DNA from: Lysobacter helvus
GTDB lineage: Bacteria > Pseudomonadota > Gammaproteobacteria > Xanthomonadales > Xanthomonadaceae
Length of the DNA: 64,000 nucleotides
Assembly (NCBI RefSeq): GCF_018406645.1
Contig: NZ_AP024546.1
Span: forward strand, 1,798,001 to 1,862,000
Reading direction: 5' to 3'
Each line of letters begins with the position of its first letter. The first letter of the stretch is position 1. Below, in pieces: positions 22,055 through 33,153 of the stretch. A program made the translations under genes and the position numbers. The notes beneath the pieces were generated by a model. The model had not been told where the DNA came from. It was given only the letters and a program-made list of their open reading frames with translations, and did no database searches.

Positions 22055-22058
<4 letters not shown>
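21282..22058 (-). CDS. modA: Molybdate-binding periplasmic protein
   Basis: ModA captures molybdate or tungstate in the periplasm for ModBC. The 258-aa precursor has a signal peptide ([20 protein letters not shown]) and the family's first ligand region, [17 protein letters not shown]. The segments [20 protein letters not shown] and GIVYGSDAL are also typical. The start is the GTG at 22058, overlapping the stop of the preceding gene by four bases. Coupling to a molybdopterin-domain protein upstream agrees with molybdate as the substrate. Confidence 0.94.
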
Positions 22059-25339
<3,281 letters not shown>

Positions 25340-25414
25340 GGCGGCCCCATCCCGGCGAAGGCCGCCCCGTCCCGCGCACAAGCTGCGGACGGGGTCACGC
25401 CCGGGTCTTCACGG

Positions 25415-25445
25415 CAGCCCCGCTTTGGCGGGGCTGTCTGTTTTT
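25415..25445 (+). terminator. Intrinsic terminator of gapA
   Basis: CAGCCCCGC (25415-25423) pairs with GCGGGGCTG (25428-25436), followed by TCTGTTTTT. This is a textbook rho-independent terminator. Confidence 0.92.
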
Positions 25446-25516
25446 GGGACGCAGTGCCACCGACTGCGACCGTTTTCCGGTTGCCCGCTTGCGGTCACCC
25501 CGGTAGCTTGCGGGAC

Positions 25517-27250
25517 ATGGCGGCGGCGGTCTCAATCGGTATCCGGTCGGCAGGTCCTGACTGGGCACTGCGGCGCGACTTTGCGCGCCTGCTTGTCGTC
25601 GCCGTCGTGTTGCCCGCGCTGATCCTCTGCGCCCTCCTGGCCTGGGCCCAGGCCAACACCCAGCGCACCAACGCCGCCGCGCAGCTGCATGCCGTGGCCG
25701 AAGCCGCGGGCAGCGACCTCGATGACTTCCTCCGCGTGCAGGGCGCCGTCACCTCGGTGATCGCCGAACGCCGCACCAGCGAACGCACCATCACCGACCG
25801 CGCGCGCTGGACCGAAGACCTGCGCCGCCTGCGCGCGCATTACCCCGCCTTCGCCGCGTTGCGCGTGTTCGATGCGCGCGGCGTGCTGGTCGCCGCCGAC
25901 CCGGGCGTGGAATCCGACAGCGGCGTGGCGCCGTCGCCGTGCTTCCTCGCCACGCAAGTGGCCGATCGCGCCGTCGTCTCCGATGTGTACAACGCGCCCG
26001 GCGAGGCCGCGCGCGCCTGCGTCGGTGCGCCGCTGCGCGTGGGCGGCCGCTTCGCCGGCGTAGTGGATGGGGCGATGCCGGTGGCCGCGTTCGTCGCGGC
26101 GCGCGCGGCCTGGCTGCAGGGCCACGGGTTCGAAACGCTGCTCGTCGACCGTCGCGGGCAACTCGCCTATGCCAGCGATGGCGTGGGCGTCGCCGCCACC
26201 GGCGCGCTGGATGCGTCCGCACCCGGGCGCGTGCTCGCGGGCGTGGGCGATGCCGCCAACGGCATGCAGCGCATCCCCGGCGTGCTGCGCGACGACGCGG
26301 ATGCCTACGCCGTCGCCGTGCCGCTGCAGGTCGGCTGGCACCTCTACGTGCTGCTGCCGAAGGACACGCTGGACGCCCAGTTGTGGCGCTCGATCGGGAT
26401 GATGCTCGGCCTGCTGGTCACCGTGGCGGCCGGCGTGCTCGGCATTGCGTGGTGGCAGATGCGCCGCCTGTCGATGAGCGTGCACAAGCTGCTCGTGCAG
26501 ATGCAGCGGTTCGCGCTGGACCATGCATCCGCGCCGATTTCGCCGGATTCGATGCCGCAGGAACTCGTGCCGCTGGCCGATGCGATGAACCAGCTCACCG
26601 TGCGCCTGTCCGATGCGTACTCGCTGACCAGCCGCAGCCTGGAAGAACAACGCAAGCTGCGCGCCTCGCTGGAACAGGAAGTCGGCGCGCGCGAGCGCGA
26701 GATCGCGCAGCGCACGCAGGAATTGCGCAACGCGGTGTCGGAGCTCGATCGCCTGAGCCGCACCGACGCGCTCACCGGCTGCCTCAACTACCGCGGCTTC
26801 CGCGAAGTGGCCGCCGTGCTGTGGCGCGACGCGCGCGAGAACGGCACGCTGCTCTCGGCGCTCGCGCTCGACATCGACTACTTCAAGTCCTACAACGACC
26901 GCTACGGCCACCCGCGTGGCGACCAGGCGCTGAAGCGTTTCGCCGGCGCGGTGCGTTCGGCGCTGTACCACCGCGAAGACGTCGTGGTGCGCCCCGGCGG
27001 CGAAGAATTCATCGTGTTCCTGCCCGACACCACGCTGGAACAGGCGATGCGCGTCGGCGAGCGCATCTGCGCCAGCGTGCTGCACGCCGACATCGCGCAC
27101 GCCGGTTCGCCGAGCGGCGTGCTGACGGTGAGCATCGGCGTGGCGACCAACCTCGCCGAGGACGGCGACGACCCCGAGGTGATGCTGTCGCGCGCGGATG
27201 CGGCGCTGTATCGCGCGAAGAATGCGGGGCGGAACCGAGTTTCGTTGTGA
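25517..27250 (+). CDS. Membrane diguanylate cyclase with periplasmic sensor (Cache-like) domain
   Basis: This is a predicted c-di-GMP synthase. The 577-aa protein has a first membrane helix (about residues 24-45), a periplasmic region of about 245 residues of Cache/PAS-like character, and a second helix (about 293-314). Then come a linker coiled coil (LEEQRKLRASLEQEVGARER) and a GGDEF domain with GGEEF at 494-498. Substrate motifs DALTGCLNYRGF and DIDYFKSYNDRYGH are intact, so it should be active. The canonical RxxD product-inhibition site is missing; the equivalent positions read HRED. The ATG at 25517 is chosen because the upstream part from 25454 is out of character and lies close to the gapA terminator. 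Confidence 0.92.
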   Translation: MAAAVSIGIRSAGPDWALRRDFARLLVVAVVLPALILCALLAWAQANTQRTNAAAQLHAVAEAAGSDLDDFLRVQGAVTSVIAERRTSERTITDRARWTEDLRRLRAHYPAFAALRVFDARGVLVAADPGVESDSGVAPSPCFLATQVADRAVVSDVYNAPGEAARACVGAPLRVGGRFAGVVDGAMPVAAFVAARAAWLQGHGFETLLVDRRGQLAYASDGVGVAATGALDASAPGRVLAGVGDAANGMQRIPGVLRDDADAYAVAVPLQVGWHLYVLLPKDTLDAQLWRSIGMMLGLLVTVAAGVLGIAWWQMRRLSMSVHKLLVQMQRFALDHASAPISPDSMPQELVPLADAMNQLTVRLSDAYSLTSRSLEEQRKLRASLEQEVGAREREIAQRTQELRNAVSELDRLSRTDALTGCLNYRGFREVAAVLWRDARENGTLLSALALDIDYFKSYNDRYGHPRGDQALKRFAGAVRSALYHREDVVVRPGGEEFIVFLPDTTLEQAMRVGERICASVLHADIAHAGSPSGVLTVSIGVATNLAEDGDDPEVMLSRADAALYRAKNAGRNRVSL

Positions 27251-27273
27251 GGTGGTGCAGCACGCCTGGCGGT

Positions 27274-27279
27274 TAGACT
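27274..27279 (+). promoter_or_regulatory. -10-like TAGACT upstream of the YhiN-type gene
   Basis: GGTTAGACTCGCG occurs 30 bases before the start at 27310. An identical 13-mer lies upstream of the aldo-keto reductase gene at 60140-60152. Confidence 0.45.
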
Positions 27280-27309
27280 CGCGCAAATGACACGACGCGC
27301 GCCGACCCC

Positions 27310-28500
27310 ATGAGCGGCCACTACGACACCATCGTCCTCGGCGGCGGCGCCGCCGGCCTGATGTGCGCGCTGACCGCGGGGCAGCGCGGCAAACGCGTGT
27401 TGCTCGTCGAACACGCCAACCGCGTCGGCAAGAAGATCCTGATGTCGGGCGGGGGGCGCTGCAATTTCACCAACACCGGCGCCACGCCCGCCCACTACCT
27501 GTCGGCCAATCCGCACTTCTGCAAGTCGGCGCTGGCACGCTACACGCCGCGGCACTTCATCGACCTGGTCGAGCGGCACGGCATCGCCTACCACGAGAAG
27601 GAACTGGGCCAGCTGTTCTGCGATGTCTCGTCCAAGCTCATCGTGAAGATGCTGCTGGACGAATGCGACGCGGCCGGCGTGCGGGTGGAGACCAGTTGCA
27701 GCATCGAACGCGTCAGTCACGGCGACAGCGACGAGGCGCGATTCCGCGTGCACACCACGCACGGGAATTTCTCCGCGCCAGCGTTGGTGGTCGCGTGCGG
27801 CGGCTTGTCGATCCCGAGCATGGGCGCGACGGGGTTCGGCTATGAACTCGCGCGGCAGTTCGGCCACGCGGTGCTGCCCACGCGCGCTGGGCTCGTGCCG
27901 CTGACGCTCAGCGGCAAGCACCAGGAACGCCTCGCGGATCTCAGCGGCGTGGCGCTGCCGGTCACCGCGCAATGCAACGGCGCCAGCTTCAGTAATTACA
28001 TGCTGGTCACGCATCGCGGCATCAGCGGGCCGGCGATCCTGCAGGTCTCGTCGTTCTGGCAGCCGGGCGACGAATTGCGCCTGGACCTGTTGCCGGGCCG
28101 CGACGCACTGGAGGCGCTGCAGGAATGGCAGCGCGAGCGCCCGGCCGCGGAACTGAAGACCGTGCTCGGCGACGTGATGCCGAAGCGTTTCGCGCAACGC
28201 CTGTGCGAGCACTGGTTGCCGAATCGCCCGATGAAGCAATTCAATGCGCCGCAGTTGCGCGAGATTGCCCAGGTGCTCAGTGACTGGGCGCTGGTGGCAA
28301 GCGGGACCGAGGGGTATCGCACGGCCGAAGTGACCCTGGGTGGTGTCGATACGGATGAATTGTCGTCCAGCACGATGCAGTCCCGGCGCGTGCCCGGGTT
28401 GTATTTCATCGGCGAGGTGGTCGACGTGACCGGGTGGCTGGGTGGTTACAACTTCCAGTGGGCGTGGGCGTCGGGGACCGCGGCAGGCAACGCGGTGTAG
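27310..28500 (+). CDS. HI0933/YhiN family FAD-dependent oxidoreductase
   Basis: The 396-aa flavoprotein begins with the dinucleotide-binding motif VLGGGAAGLMCALTAGQRGK and an LLVEHANRVGKKILMSGGGRCNFTN block (first part) typical of the HI0933 family. The C-terminal segment IGEVVDVTGWLGGYNFQWA is also diagnostic. Members bind FAD; the physiological reaction is unknown, though a role in modifying or reducing an RNA or metabolite has been suggested for relatives. The start ATG at 27310 follows a TAGACT -10-like element. It converges on rsmE with eight bases between the stops. Confidence 0.92.
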   Translation: MSGHYDTIVLGGGAAGLMCALTAGQRGKRVLLVEHANRVGKKILMSGGGRCNFTNTGATPAHYLSANPHFCKSALARYTPRHFIDLVERHGIAYHEKELGQLFCDVSSKLIVKMLLDECDAAGVRVETSCSIERVSHGDSDEARFRVHTTHGNFSAPALVVACGGLSIPSMGATGFGYELARQFGHAVLPTRAGLVPLTLSGKHQERLADLSGVALPVTAQCNGASFSNYMLVTHRGISGPAILQVSSFWQPGDELRLDLLPGRDALEALQEWQRERPAAELKTVLGDVMPKRFAQRLCEHWLPNRPMKQFNAPQLREIAQVLSDWALVASGTEGYRTAEVTLGGVDTDELSSSTMQSRRVPGLYFIGEVVDVTGWLGGYNFQWAWASGTAAGNAV

Positions 28501-28508
28501 GCGCGGCG

Positions 28509-29243
28509 TTAGCGCAGATCGCCGAACCTGGCCTGCATCGCGGCGATCGCGGCAAGGCCCGCCGTTTCCGTCCGCAGGATGCGCGGACCCAGTCGCAAAC
28601 CGACGAACCCCGCCCCGTGCAGCGCTTGCCGATCGCGATCGCTCCATCCACCTTCCGGCCCGATCGCCAGCACCACGTCGCCACGCAGCGCTTCGATCGT
28701 CGCAATCGACGTCGTCGCTTCCGGATCCAGCAGGAACTTCGCCGCCTGCGCATCGAGCCCGGTGAGCGCCGCCTGCAACGGCTGCGCTGCGAACACCTCC
28801 GGCACCCGCGCCCGCCCGCTCTGTTCGCACGCACTCACCACCACGCAGCGCCAATGCGCGAGGCGCTTGGCGGCGCGCTCGGCGTCCAGCTTCACTTCGC
28901 TGCGGTCGCTCTGCACGGGGTGCACGGCGGCGATGCCGAGTTCGGTGGCCTTCTGCAGGATCAGGTCCATCTTTTCGCCGCGCGCGATGCCCTGCACGAG
29001 CGCCAGCCGCAGCGGGGATTCGTTCCCGACGTCGCGCGGCGCGCCGACTTCGGCTTCCACGCCGCGCTTGTTCGCGGCCAGCAACGTGGCGGGGAATTCG
29101 CGCCCGTCGCCATTGAACAGGACGCACGCATCGCCTTCCTGCATGCGCAGCACGCGCACGAGGTGGTTGGCGGCGTCGTCCGGCAACGCCACGCGCACGC
29201 CCGCAGCGAGGGGAAGATCGACGAACACGCGCGTCGTGCGCAT
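28509..29243 (-). CDS. rsmE: 16S rRNA (uracil1498-N3)-methyltransferase
   Basis: RsmE methylates N3 of U1498 in the decoding region of 16S rRNA. The 244-aa length is standard. A PUA-like N-terminal domain (HLVRVLRMQEGDACVLFNGDG) is followed by a SPOUT domain with the trefoil-knot motifs VLAIGPEGGWSDRD and LGPRILRTETAGLAAI. The segment GEKMDLILQKATELG is also typical. The ATG at 29243 overlaps the bioA stop by one base (TGATG), so the two genes are cotranscribed and coupled. Confidence 0.95.
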   Translation of the reverse strand: MRTTRVFVDLPLAAGVRVALPDDAANHLVRVLRMQEGDACVLFNGDGREFPATLLAANKRGVEAEVGAPRDVGNESPLRLALVQGIARGEKMDLILQKATELGIAAVHPVQSDRSEVKLDAERAAKRLAHWRCVVVSACEQSGRARVPEVFAAQPLQAALTGLDAQAAKFLLDPEATTSIATIEALRGDVVLAIGPEGGWSDRDRQALHGAGFVGLRLGPRILRTETAGLAAIAAMQARFGDLR

Positions 29244-30640
29244 CAGGCGGCATCCCGGGTGGCGTCGAGAATGGCGGCCTGCGTGGTCTCCGCGAGCAGG
29301 CGCAACTGGTCGTCGTCGACGCAATACGGCGGCATCCAGTACAGGATGTCGCCGAGCGGCCGGAGCACGACGCCTCCTTCCAGCGCCGCGCGATAGGCCT
29401 TCAGGCCGACGCGCGATGCGGCCGCGAACGGCGTCGCACGGTCGCCGCCGCGCGTGAGTTCGAACGCGACGATCATTCCGGCCTGCCGCACATCGGCGAC
29501 GTGGGGCATCTCGCCGATGATTGCCGCGAGTTCCGACATCCGCGCTGCGGTCCGCACGTTGCGCGCCAGGATGTCGTCTTCGTCGAAGATCGAAAGCGAT
29601 CGCAACGCCGCCGCGCACGCCAGCGGATTGCCGGTGTAGCTGTGCGAATGCAGGAACGCGCGCTCGCGCGAATCGTCGAGGAAGCCGTCGTAGATCGCCT
29701 GCGTGGCCAGCACCGCGGCGAGCGGCAGGAAGCCGCCGGTCAAGCCCTTCGACAGGCACATCAGGTCCGGCTGGATCGCGGCCTGTTCGCACGCGAAGCG
29801 CGTCCCGGTGCGCCCGAAGCCCACCGCGATCTCGTCCGCGATCAGGAACACGCCGTGCGCATCGCACAGCTCGCGCGCGCGCGCGAGGTAATGCGGATCG
29901 TGCATGCGCATGCCGCCGGCGCATTGCACGCGCGGTTCCAGGATCAGCGCGCAGATCTCGCCGGGATGCGCTTCGAACACCGCCTGCAAGCCGAGCGCCG
30001 CACGTTCCGCGCAATCGCGCGCCGTCTCGCCGTCGCGCGCCATGTACGCATCCGGCGAAGGCGCGAACATCCCTTCCGCCAGCAACGGTGCATACACGCG
30101 CCGATACAGCGGAATGTCACCGACCGACAACGCGCCGATCGTTTCGCCGTGGTAACCGTTCTCCAGCGCCACGAACTTCGTGCGCTTGTCCTCGCCCCGG
30201 TTGCGGAACCAGTGGAACGCCATCTTCAGCGCCACTTCCACGCCGGCCGAGCCGTTGTCGGCATAGAACACCTTGGCCAGCGGCGCACGGCCGGCTTGCC
30301 GCGGCGCGATCGCCAGCAACCGCTCGGCCAGCTCGACCGCCGGCGCATGCGAGAAGCCCGCGAGGATCACCTGTTCCAGCGTCCCGGCCTGCGCGGCGAT
30401 GGCCTGCGCGATGCGCGGTTCGGCGTGGCCGAACAGGTTGGTCCACCAGCTCGACACCGCGTCGAGGTACCGGCGGCCGTCGTGGCCGATGAGCCACGCG
30501 CCTTCGCCGCGCGCGATGGGCACCAGCGGGAGGATGTCGGGGTGCTCGCGCATCTGCGTGCACGGGTGCCACAGCACCGCCAGGTCGCGCGCCCGCCAAC
30601 GGGCGTCCGTTATGATCCCTTGCTCATGACCCTGGTCCAT
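29243..30640 (-). CDS. bioA: Adenosylmethionine--8-amino-7-oxononanoate aminotransferase
   Basis: BioA uses SAM as amino donor to make 7,8-diaminopelargonate in biotin synthesis. The 465-aa PLP enzyme shows VSSWWTNLFGHAEPRI, the PLP aspartate in LIADEIAVGFGRTG, and the PLP lysine in LCLSKGLTGGFLPLAAVL (here LMCLSKGLTGG). The ATG at 30640 is preferred; frame continuation to 30673 would overlap the nudE start. A 17-base palindrome lies just upstream. No bioB, bioF or bioD is nearby, so the biotin genes are scattered. Confidence 0.94.
   Translation of the reverse strand: MDQGHEQGIITDARWRARDLAVLWHPCTQMREHPDILPLVPIARGEGAWLIGHDGRRYLDAVSSWWTNLFGHAEPRIAQAIAAQAGTLEQVILAGFSHAPAVELAERLLAIAPRQAGRAPLAKVFYADNGSAGVEVALKMAFHWFRNRGEDKRTKFVALENGYHGETIGALSVGDIPLYRRVYAPLLAEGMFAPSPDAYMARDGETARDCAERAALGLQAVFEAHPGEICALILEPRVQCAGGMRMHDPHYLARARELCDAHGVFLIADEIAVGFGRTGTRFACEQAAIQPDLMCLSKGLTGGFLPLAAVLATQAIYDGFLDDSRERAFLHSHSYTGNPLACAAALRSLSIFDEDDILARNVRTAARMSELAAIIGEMPHVADVRQAGMIVAFELTRGGDRATPFAAASRVGLKAYRAALEGGVVLRPLGDILYWMPPYCVDDDQLRLLAETTQAAILDATRDAA
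30611..30616 (+). promoter_or_regulatory. -10-like TATGAT for the nudE operon
   Basis: TATGAT lies inside the first codons of bioA on the opposite strand, 50 bases before nudE. The gap between the divergent starts is only 26 bases, so the promoters must sit in coding sequence. Confidence 0.35.
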
Positions 30641-30641
30641 G

Positions 30642-30658
30642 CGCGCCATTATGGCGCG
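30642..30658. promoter_or_regulatory. 17-base palindrome between bioA and nudE
   Basis: CGCGCCAT-T-ATGGCGCG is a perfect inverted repeat. It fills most of the 26-base gap between the divergent bioA and nudE start codons, so it is well placed for a shared operator. Confidence 0.45.
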
Positions 30659-30666
30659 ACCCGCCG

Positions 30667-31221
30667 ATGACACGCCGCCTCCCCACCATCCACGGCATCA
30701 CCGAACACGACGCCGGCCCCTGGCGCATGGAGCGCCTCGACCTGGAGTTCGGCAACGGCGAACGCCGCCGCTACGAGCGCCTGCACGGCCGCGGCCATGG
30801 CGCTGTGATCGTGGTGCCCATGATCGATGCCGACACCGCGCTGCTCGTGCACGAGTACGCCGCGGGCGTGCATCGCTACGAACTGGGCCTCGTGAAGGGC
30901 CGCATCGATGCCGGCGAGACGCCCATCGAGGCCGCCAACCGCGAGCTGAAGGAAGAGATCGGCTACGGCGCGCATTCGCTGCAGGTGCTGCGCAGCCTCA
31001 CCATCGCGCCCACGTACATGAGCCACCAGACGCACCTCGTGCTCGCGCGCGACCTGTACCCGGAGCGCCTGGCCGGCGATGAACCGGAAGAGCTCGAAGT
31101 GGTGCCGTGGAAACTGGACGCGCTGGACGAGTTGATCCTGCGCGAGGATTTTTCGGAAGGACGCTCGATCGCCGCGCTGTTCATGGTGCGCGAATGGCTG
31201 CGCAAGGAACCCCGCACGTGA
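30667..31221 (+). CDS. nudE: ADP compounds hydrolase NudE (Nudix)
   Basis: NudE cleaves ADP-ribose, NADH and diadenosine polyphosphates. The 184-aa protein has a complete Nudix box, GRIDAGETPIEAANRELKEE plus IGY, matching G-x5-E-x7-R-E-x2-E-E. It also has the NudE-type C-terminal FSEGRSIAALFMVREWL. The ATG at 30667 lies 26 bases from the divergent bioA start. The cysQ GTG overlaps this stop (GTGA). Pairing with cysQ, which removes 3'-phosphoadenosine phosphates, suggests joint nucleotide house-cleaning. Confidence 0.93.
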   Translation: MTRRLPTIHGITEHDAGPWRMERLDLEFGNGERRRYERLHGRGHGAVIVVPMIDADTALLVHEYAAGVHRYELGLVKGRIDAGETPIEAANRELKEEIGYGAHSLQVLRSLTIAPTYMSHQTHLVLARDLYPERLAGDEPEELEVVPWKLDALDELILREDFSEGRSIAALFMVREWLRKEPRT

Positions 31222-32021
31222 AGATCGACGACACCCTGCGCGAAGGCGCGATCGTGCTGGCGCATGCCGCTGCCGACGCCATCCTCGCCATCTACGAACA
31301 CGCGTTCGAAGTGGAGCGCAAGGCGGACGCAAGCCCGCTGACCGCCGCGGACCTCGCGGCGCACCGCATCCTGGTGGAAGGCCTCGAACGCCTCACGCCC
31401 GACATCCCCGTGCTGTCCGAGGAAGCCGCCGAAGACACGCCCTGGAACGTGCGCCGCGACTGGCGCCGGCTGTGGCTGGTCGATCCGCTGGATGGCACGC
31501 GCGAGTTCGTGAAGCGCAACGGCGAATTCACCGTGAACCTGGCGTTGATCGAAGACGGCGAAGTGATCTTCGGCGTCGTGCAGGCGCCGGTGACGGGGCA
31601 GTTGTGGCATGGCACGCGCGGCGGGCCCGCGTTGCGGCGCGACGCCGATGGCGAAGTCGTCATCCAGTCGCGGCGTCCGGCAACGGCGCCGTTGCGCGTG
31701 GCAGCGAGCCGTTCGCATCGCGATACGCGCACCGAAGACTTCATCGCGCGCATGGGCGAAGTGGAACCGATTGGCCTGGGCTCGTCGTTGAAGTTCTGCA
31801 GGCTCGCCGAAGGCGGGATGGACGTGTATCCGCGCTTCGGGCCCACAAACGAGTGGGACACGGCGGCAGGGCAAGCCGTGCTGGAAGCGGCCGGTGGCTG
31901 CGTGCTCGATTCGAAAGGCCGGCCGATGCGCTACAACCAGCGCGACACGCTGCTCAACGGGGATTTCATGGCGCTCGGCGATCCCGCGCTGCCGTGGCGC
32001 GACTGGATGGGCGGCGCATGA
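31218..32021 (+). CDS. cysQ: 3'(2'),5'-bisphosphate nucleotidase CysQ
   Basis: CysQ dephosphorylates pAp and PAPS, protecting against build-up during sulfate assimilation. The 267-aa member of the inositol monophosphatase fold has the metal motifs VLSEEAAED and LVDPLDGTREFVKRN, and WDTAAGQAVLEAAGG near the C-terminus. The GTG at 31218 gives VKIDDTLREGAIVLAHA; the longer open frame to 31107 lies inside nudE and is rejected. The stop overlaps the mazG ATG by four bases. Confidence 0.94.
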   Translation: MKIDDTLREGAIVLAHAAADAILAIYEHAFEVERKADASPLTAADLAAHRILVEGLERLTPDIPVLSEEAAEDTPWNVRRDWRRLWLVDPLDGTREFVKRNGEFTVNLALIEDGEVIFGVVQAPVTGQLWHGTRGGPALRRDADGEVVIQSRRPATAPLRVAASRSHRDTRTEDFIARMGEVEPIGLGSSLKFCRLAEGGMDVYPRFGPTNEWDTAAGQAVLEAAGGCVLDSKGRPMRYNQRDTLLNGDFMALGDPALPWRDWMGGA

Positions 32022-32839
32022 GCGACGCACCGACCATCCACGATCTGCTCGCGATCATGGCGAAGCTGCGCGATCGCGACGGCGGTTGCCCGTGGGACAT
32101 CGAACAGACCTTCGCCACGATCGCGCCGTACACGATCGAAGAGGCGTACGAAGTCGCCGATGCGATCGACCGCCACGACCTTCCGGGCCTGCGCGACGAA
32201 CTCGGCGACCTGCTGCTGCAAGTTGTCTTCCACGCGCGCATGGCCGAAGAGCAGGGCGCGTTCGATTTCAGCGGCGTGATCGCGGCCATCTGCGACAAGA
32301 TGGTGCGGCGGCATCCGCACGTGTTCGGCGATGCGCAGGTCGGCGATGCCACCGCGCAGACCGTCGCGTGGGAAGAACACAAGCGGCGCGAGCGCGATGC
32401 GGCCGGGCACGAAGACACGTCCGCACTCGCCGGCATCGCGCGTGGCATGCCGGAATGGCAGCGCGCGGTGAAGCTGCAGCACAAGGCCGCGAAGATCGGC
32501 TTCGACTGGCCGGGCCCCGCGCCCGTGATCGAGAAGCTGCACGAGGAAATCGACGAGGTGCGCGCGGAGTTCGCGGCCGTGGCGGCCGACGCGGGCGATT
32601 CCGCCGCGCAGCATCGCCTCGAGGACGAAATCGGCGACCTGCTGTTCGTCTGCGCCAACCTGGCGCGGCACGCGAAGGTGGACGTCGGCAACGCGTTGCG
32701 GCGCGCGAACCTCAAGTTCGAACGCCGCTTCCGCCGGATGGAAACGCTGGCGGCGGCGGAAGGCGTGTCGCTGGCGTCGCTGTCGCTGGACGCGCAGGAC
32801 GCTTACTGGAACCGCGCGAAGGCGGAGGAGAAGGGATGA
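32018..32839 (+). CDS. mazG: Nucleoside triphosphate pyrophosphohydrolase MazG
   Basis: MazG removes non-canonical or surplus NTPs by releasing pyrophosphate. The 273-aa product has two MazG repeats. The first has DGGCPWDIEQTFATIAPYT and DELGDLLLQVVFHARMA. The second has EEIDEVRAEF and EDEIGDLLFVCANLARH, which supplies the E-x2-E and E-x2-D metal ligands. The length matches E. coli MazG. It overlaps both neighbours by four bases in an operon of nudE, cysQ, mazG and a DUF962 gene. Confidence 0.95.
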   Translation: MSDAPTIHDLLAIMAKLRDRDGGCPWDIEQTFATIAPYTIEEAYEVADAIDRHDLPGLRDELGDLLLQVVFHARMAEEQGAFDFSGVIAAICDKMVRRHPHVFGDAQVGDATAQTVAWEEHKRRERDAAGHEDTSALAGIARGMPEWQRAVKLQHKAAKIGFDWPGPAPVIEKLHEEIDEVRAEFAAVAADAGDSAAQHRLEDEIGDLLFVCANLARHAKVDVGNALRRANLKFERRFRRMETLAAAEGVSLASLSLDAQDAYWNRAKAEEKG

Positions 32840-33153
32840 CGTCCGAAACCCCGCGCCGCTTCGCGAGCTTCCGCGAGTTCTATCCGTTCTATCTCGGCGA
32901 ACACGCCAACGTGGTGTGCCGCAGGCTGCACTTCGTCGGCAGCCTGGGCGTGCTGGCGTTGGTGGCCACGGCCGTCGTGCGCGGCAACGCGTGGTGGTTG
33001 CTGGGCGCGCTGGCGTGCGGGTATGGCTTCGCGTGGGTTGGCCACTTCTTCTTCGAACACAACCGGCCCGCGACATTCAAGCATCCGCTGTATTCGTTCG
33101 TCGGCGACTGGGTGATGTTCGCCGACGTCCTGCGGGGCCGCGTCAAGCTCTGA
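32836..33153 (+). CDS. DUF962 (Mpo1-like) membrane protein
   Basis: The 105-aa protein has two membrane helices (about residues 32-50 and 52-72) and the DUF962 signature YPFYLGEHANVVCRRLHFVG plus HFFFEHNRPATFKHPLYSF. The histidines in HxxxCRRLH and GHFFFEHN are the conserved metal-binding set. The yeast relative Mpo1 is a dioxygenase for 2-hydroxy fatty acids; bacterial members are uncharacterised. The ATG overlaps the mazG stop. The palindromic element at 33157 begins four bases after this stop. Confidence 0.86.
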   Translation: MTSETPRRFASFREFYPFYLGEHANVVCRRLHFVGSLGVLALVATAVVRGNAWWLLGALACGYGFAWVGHFFFEHNRPATFKHPLYSFVGDWVMFADVLRGRVKL

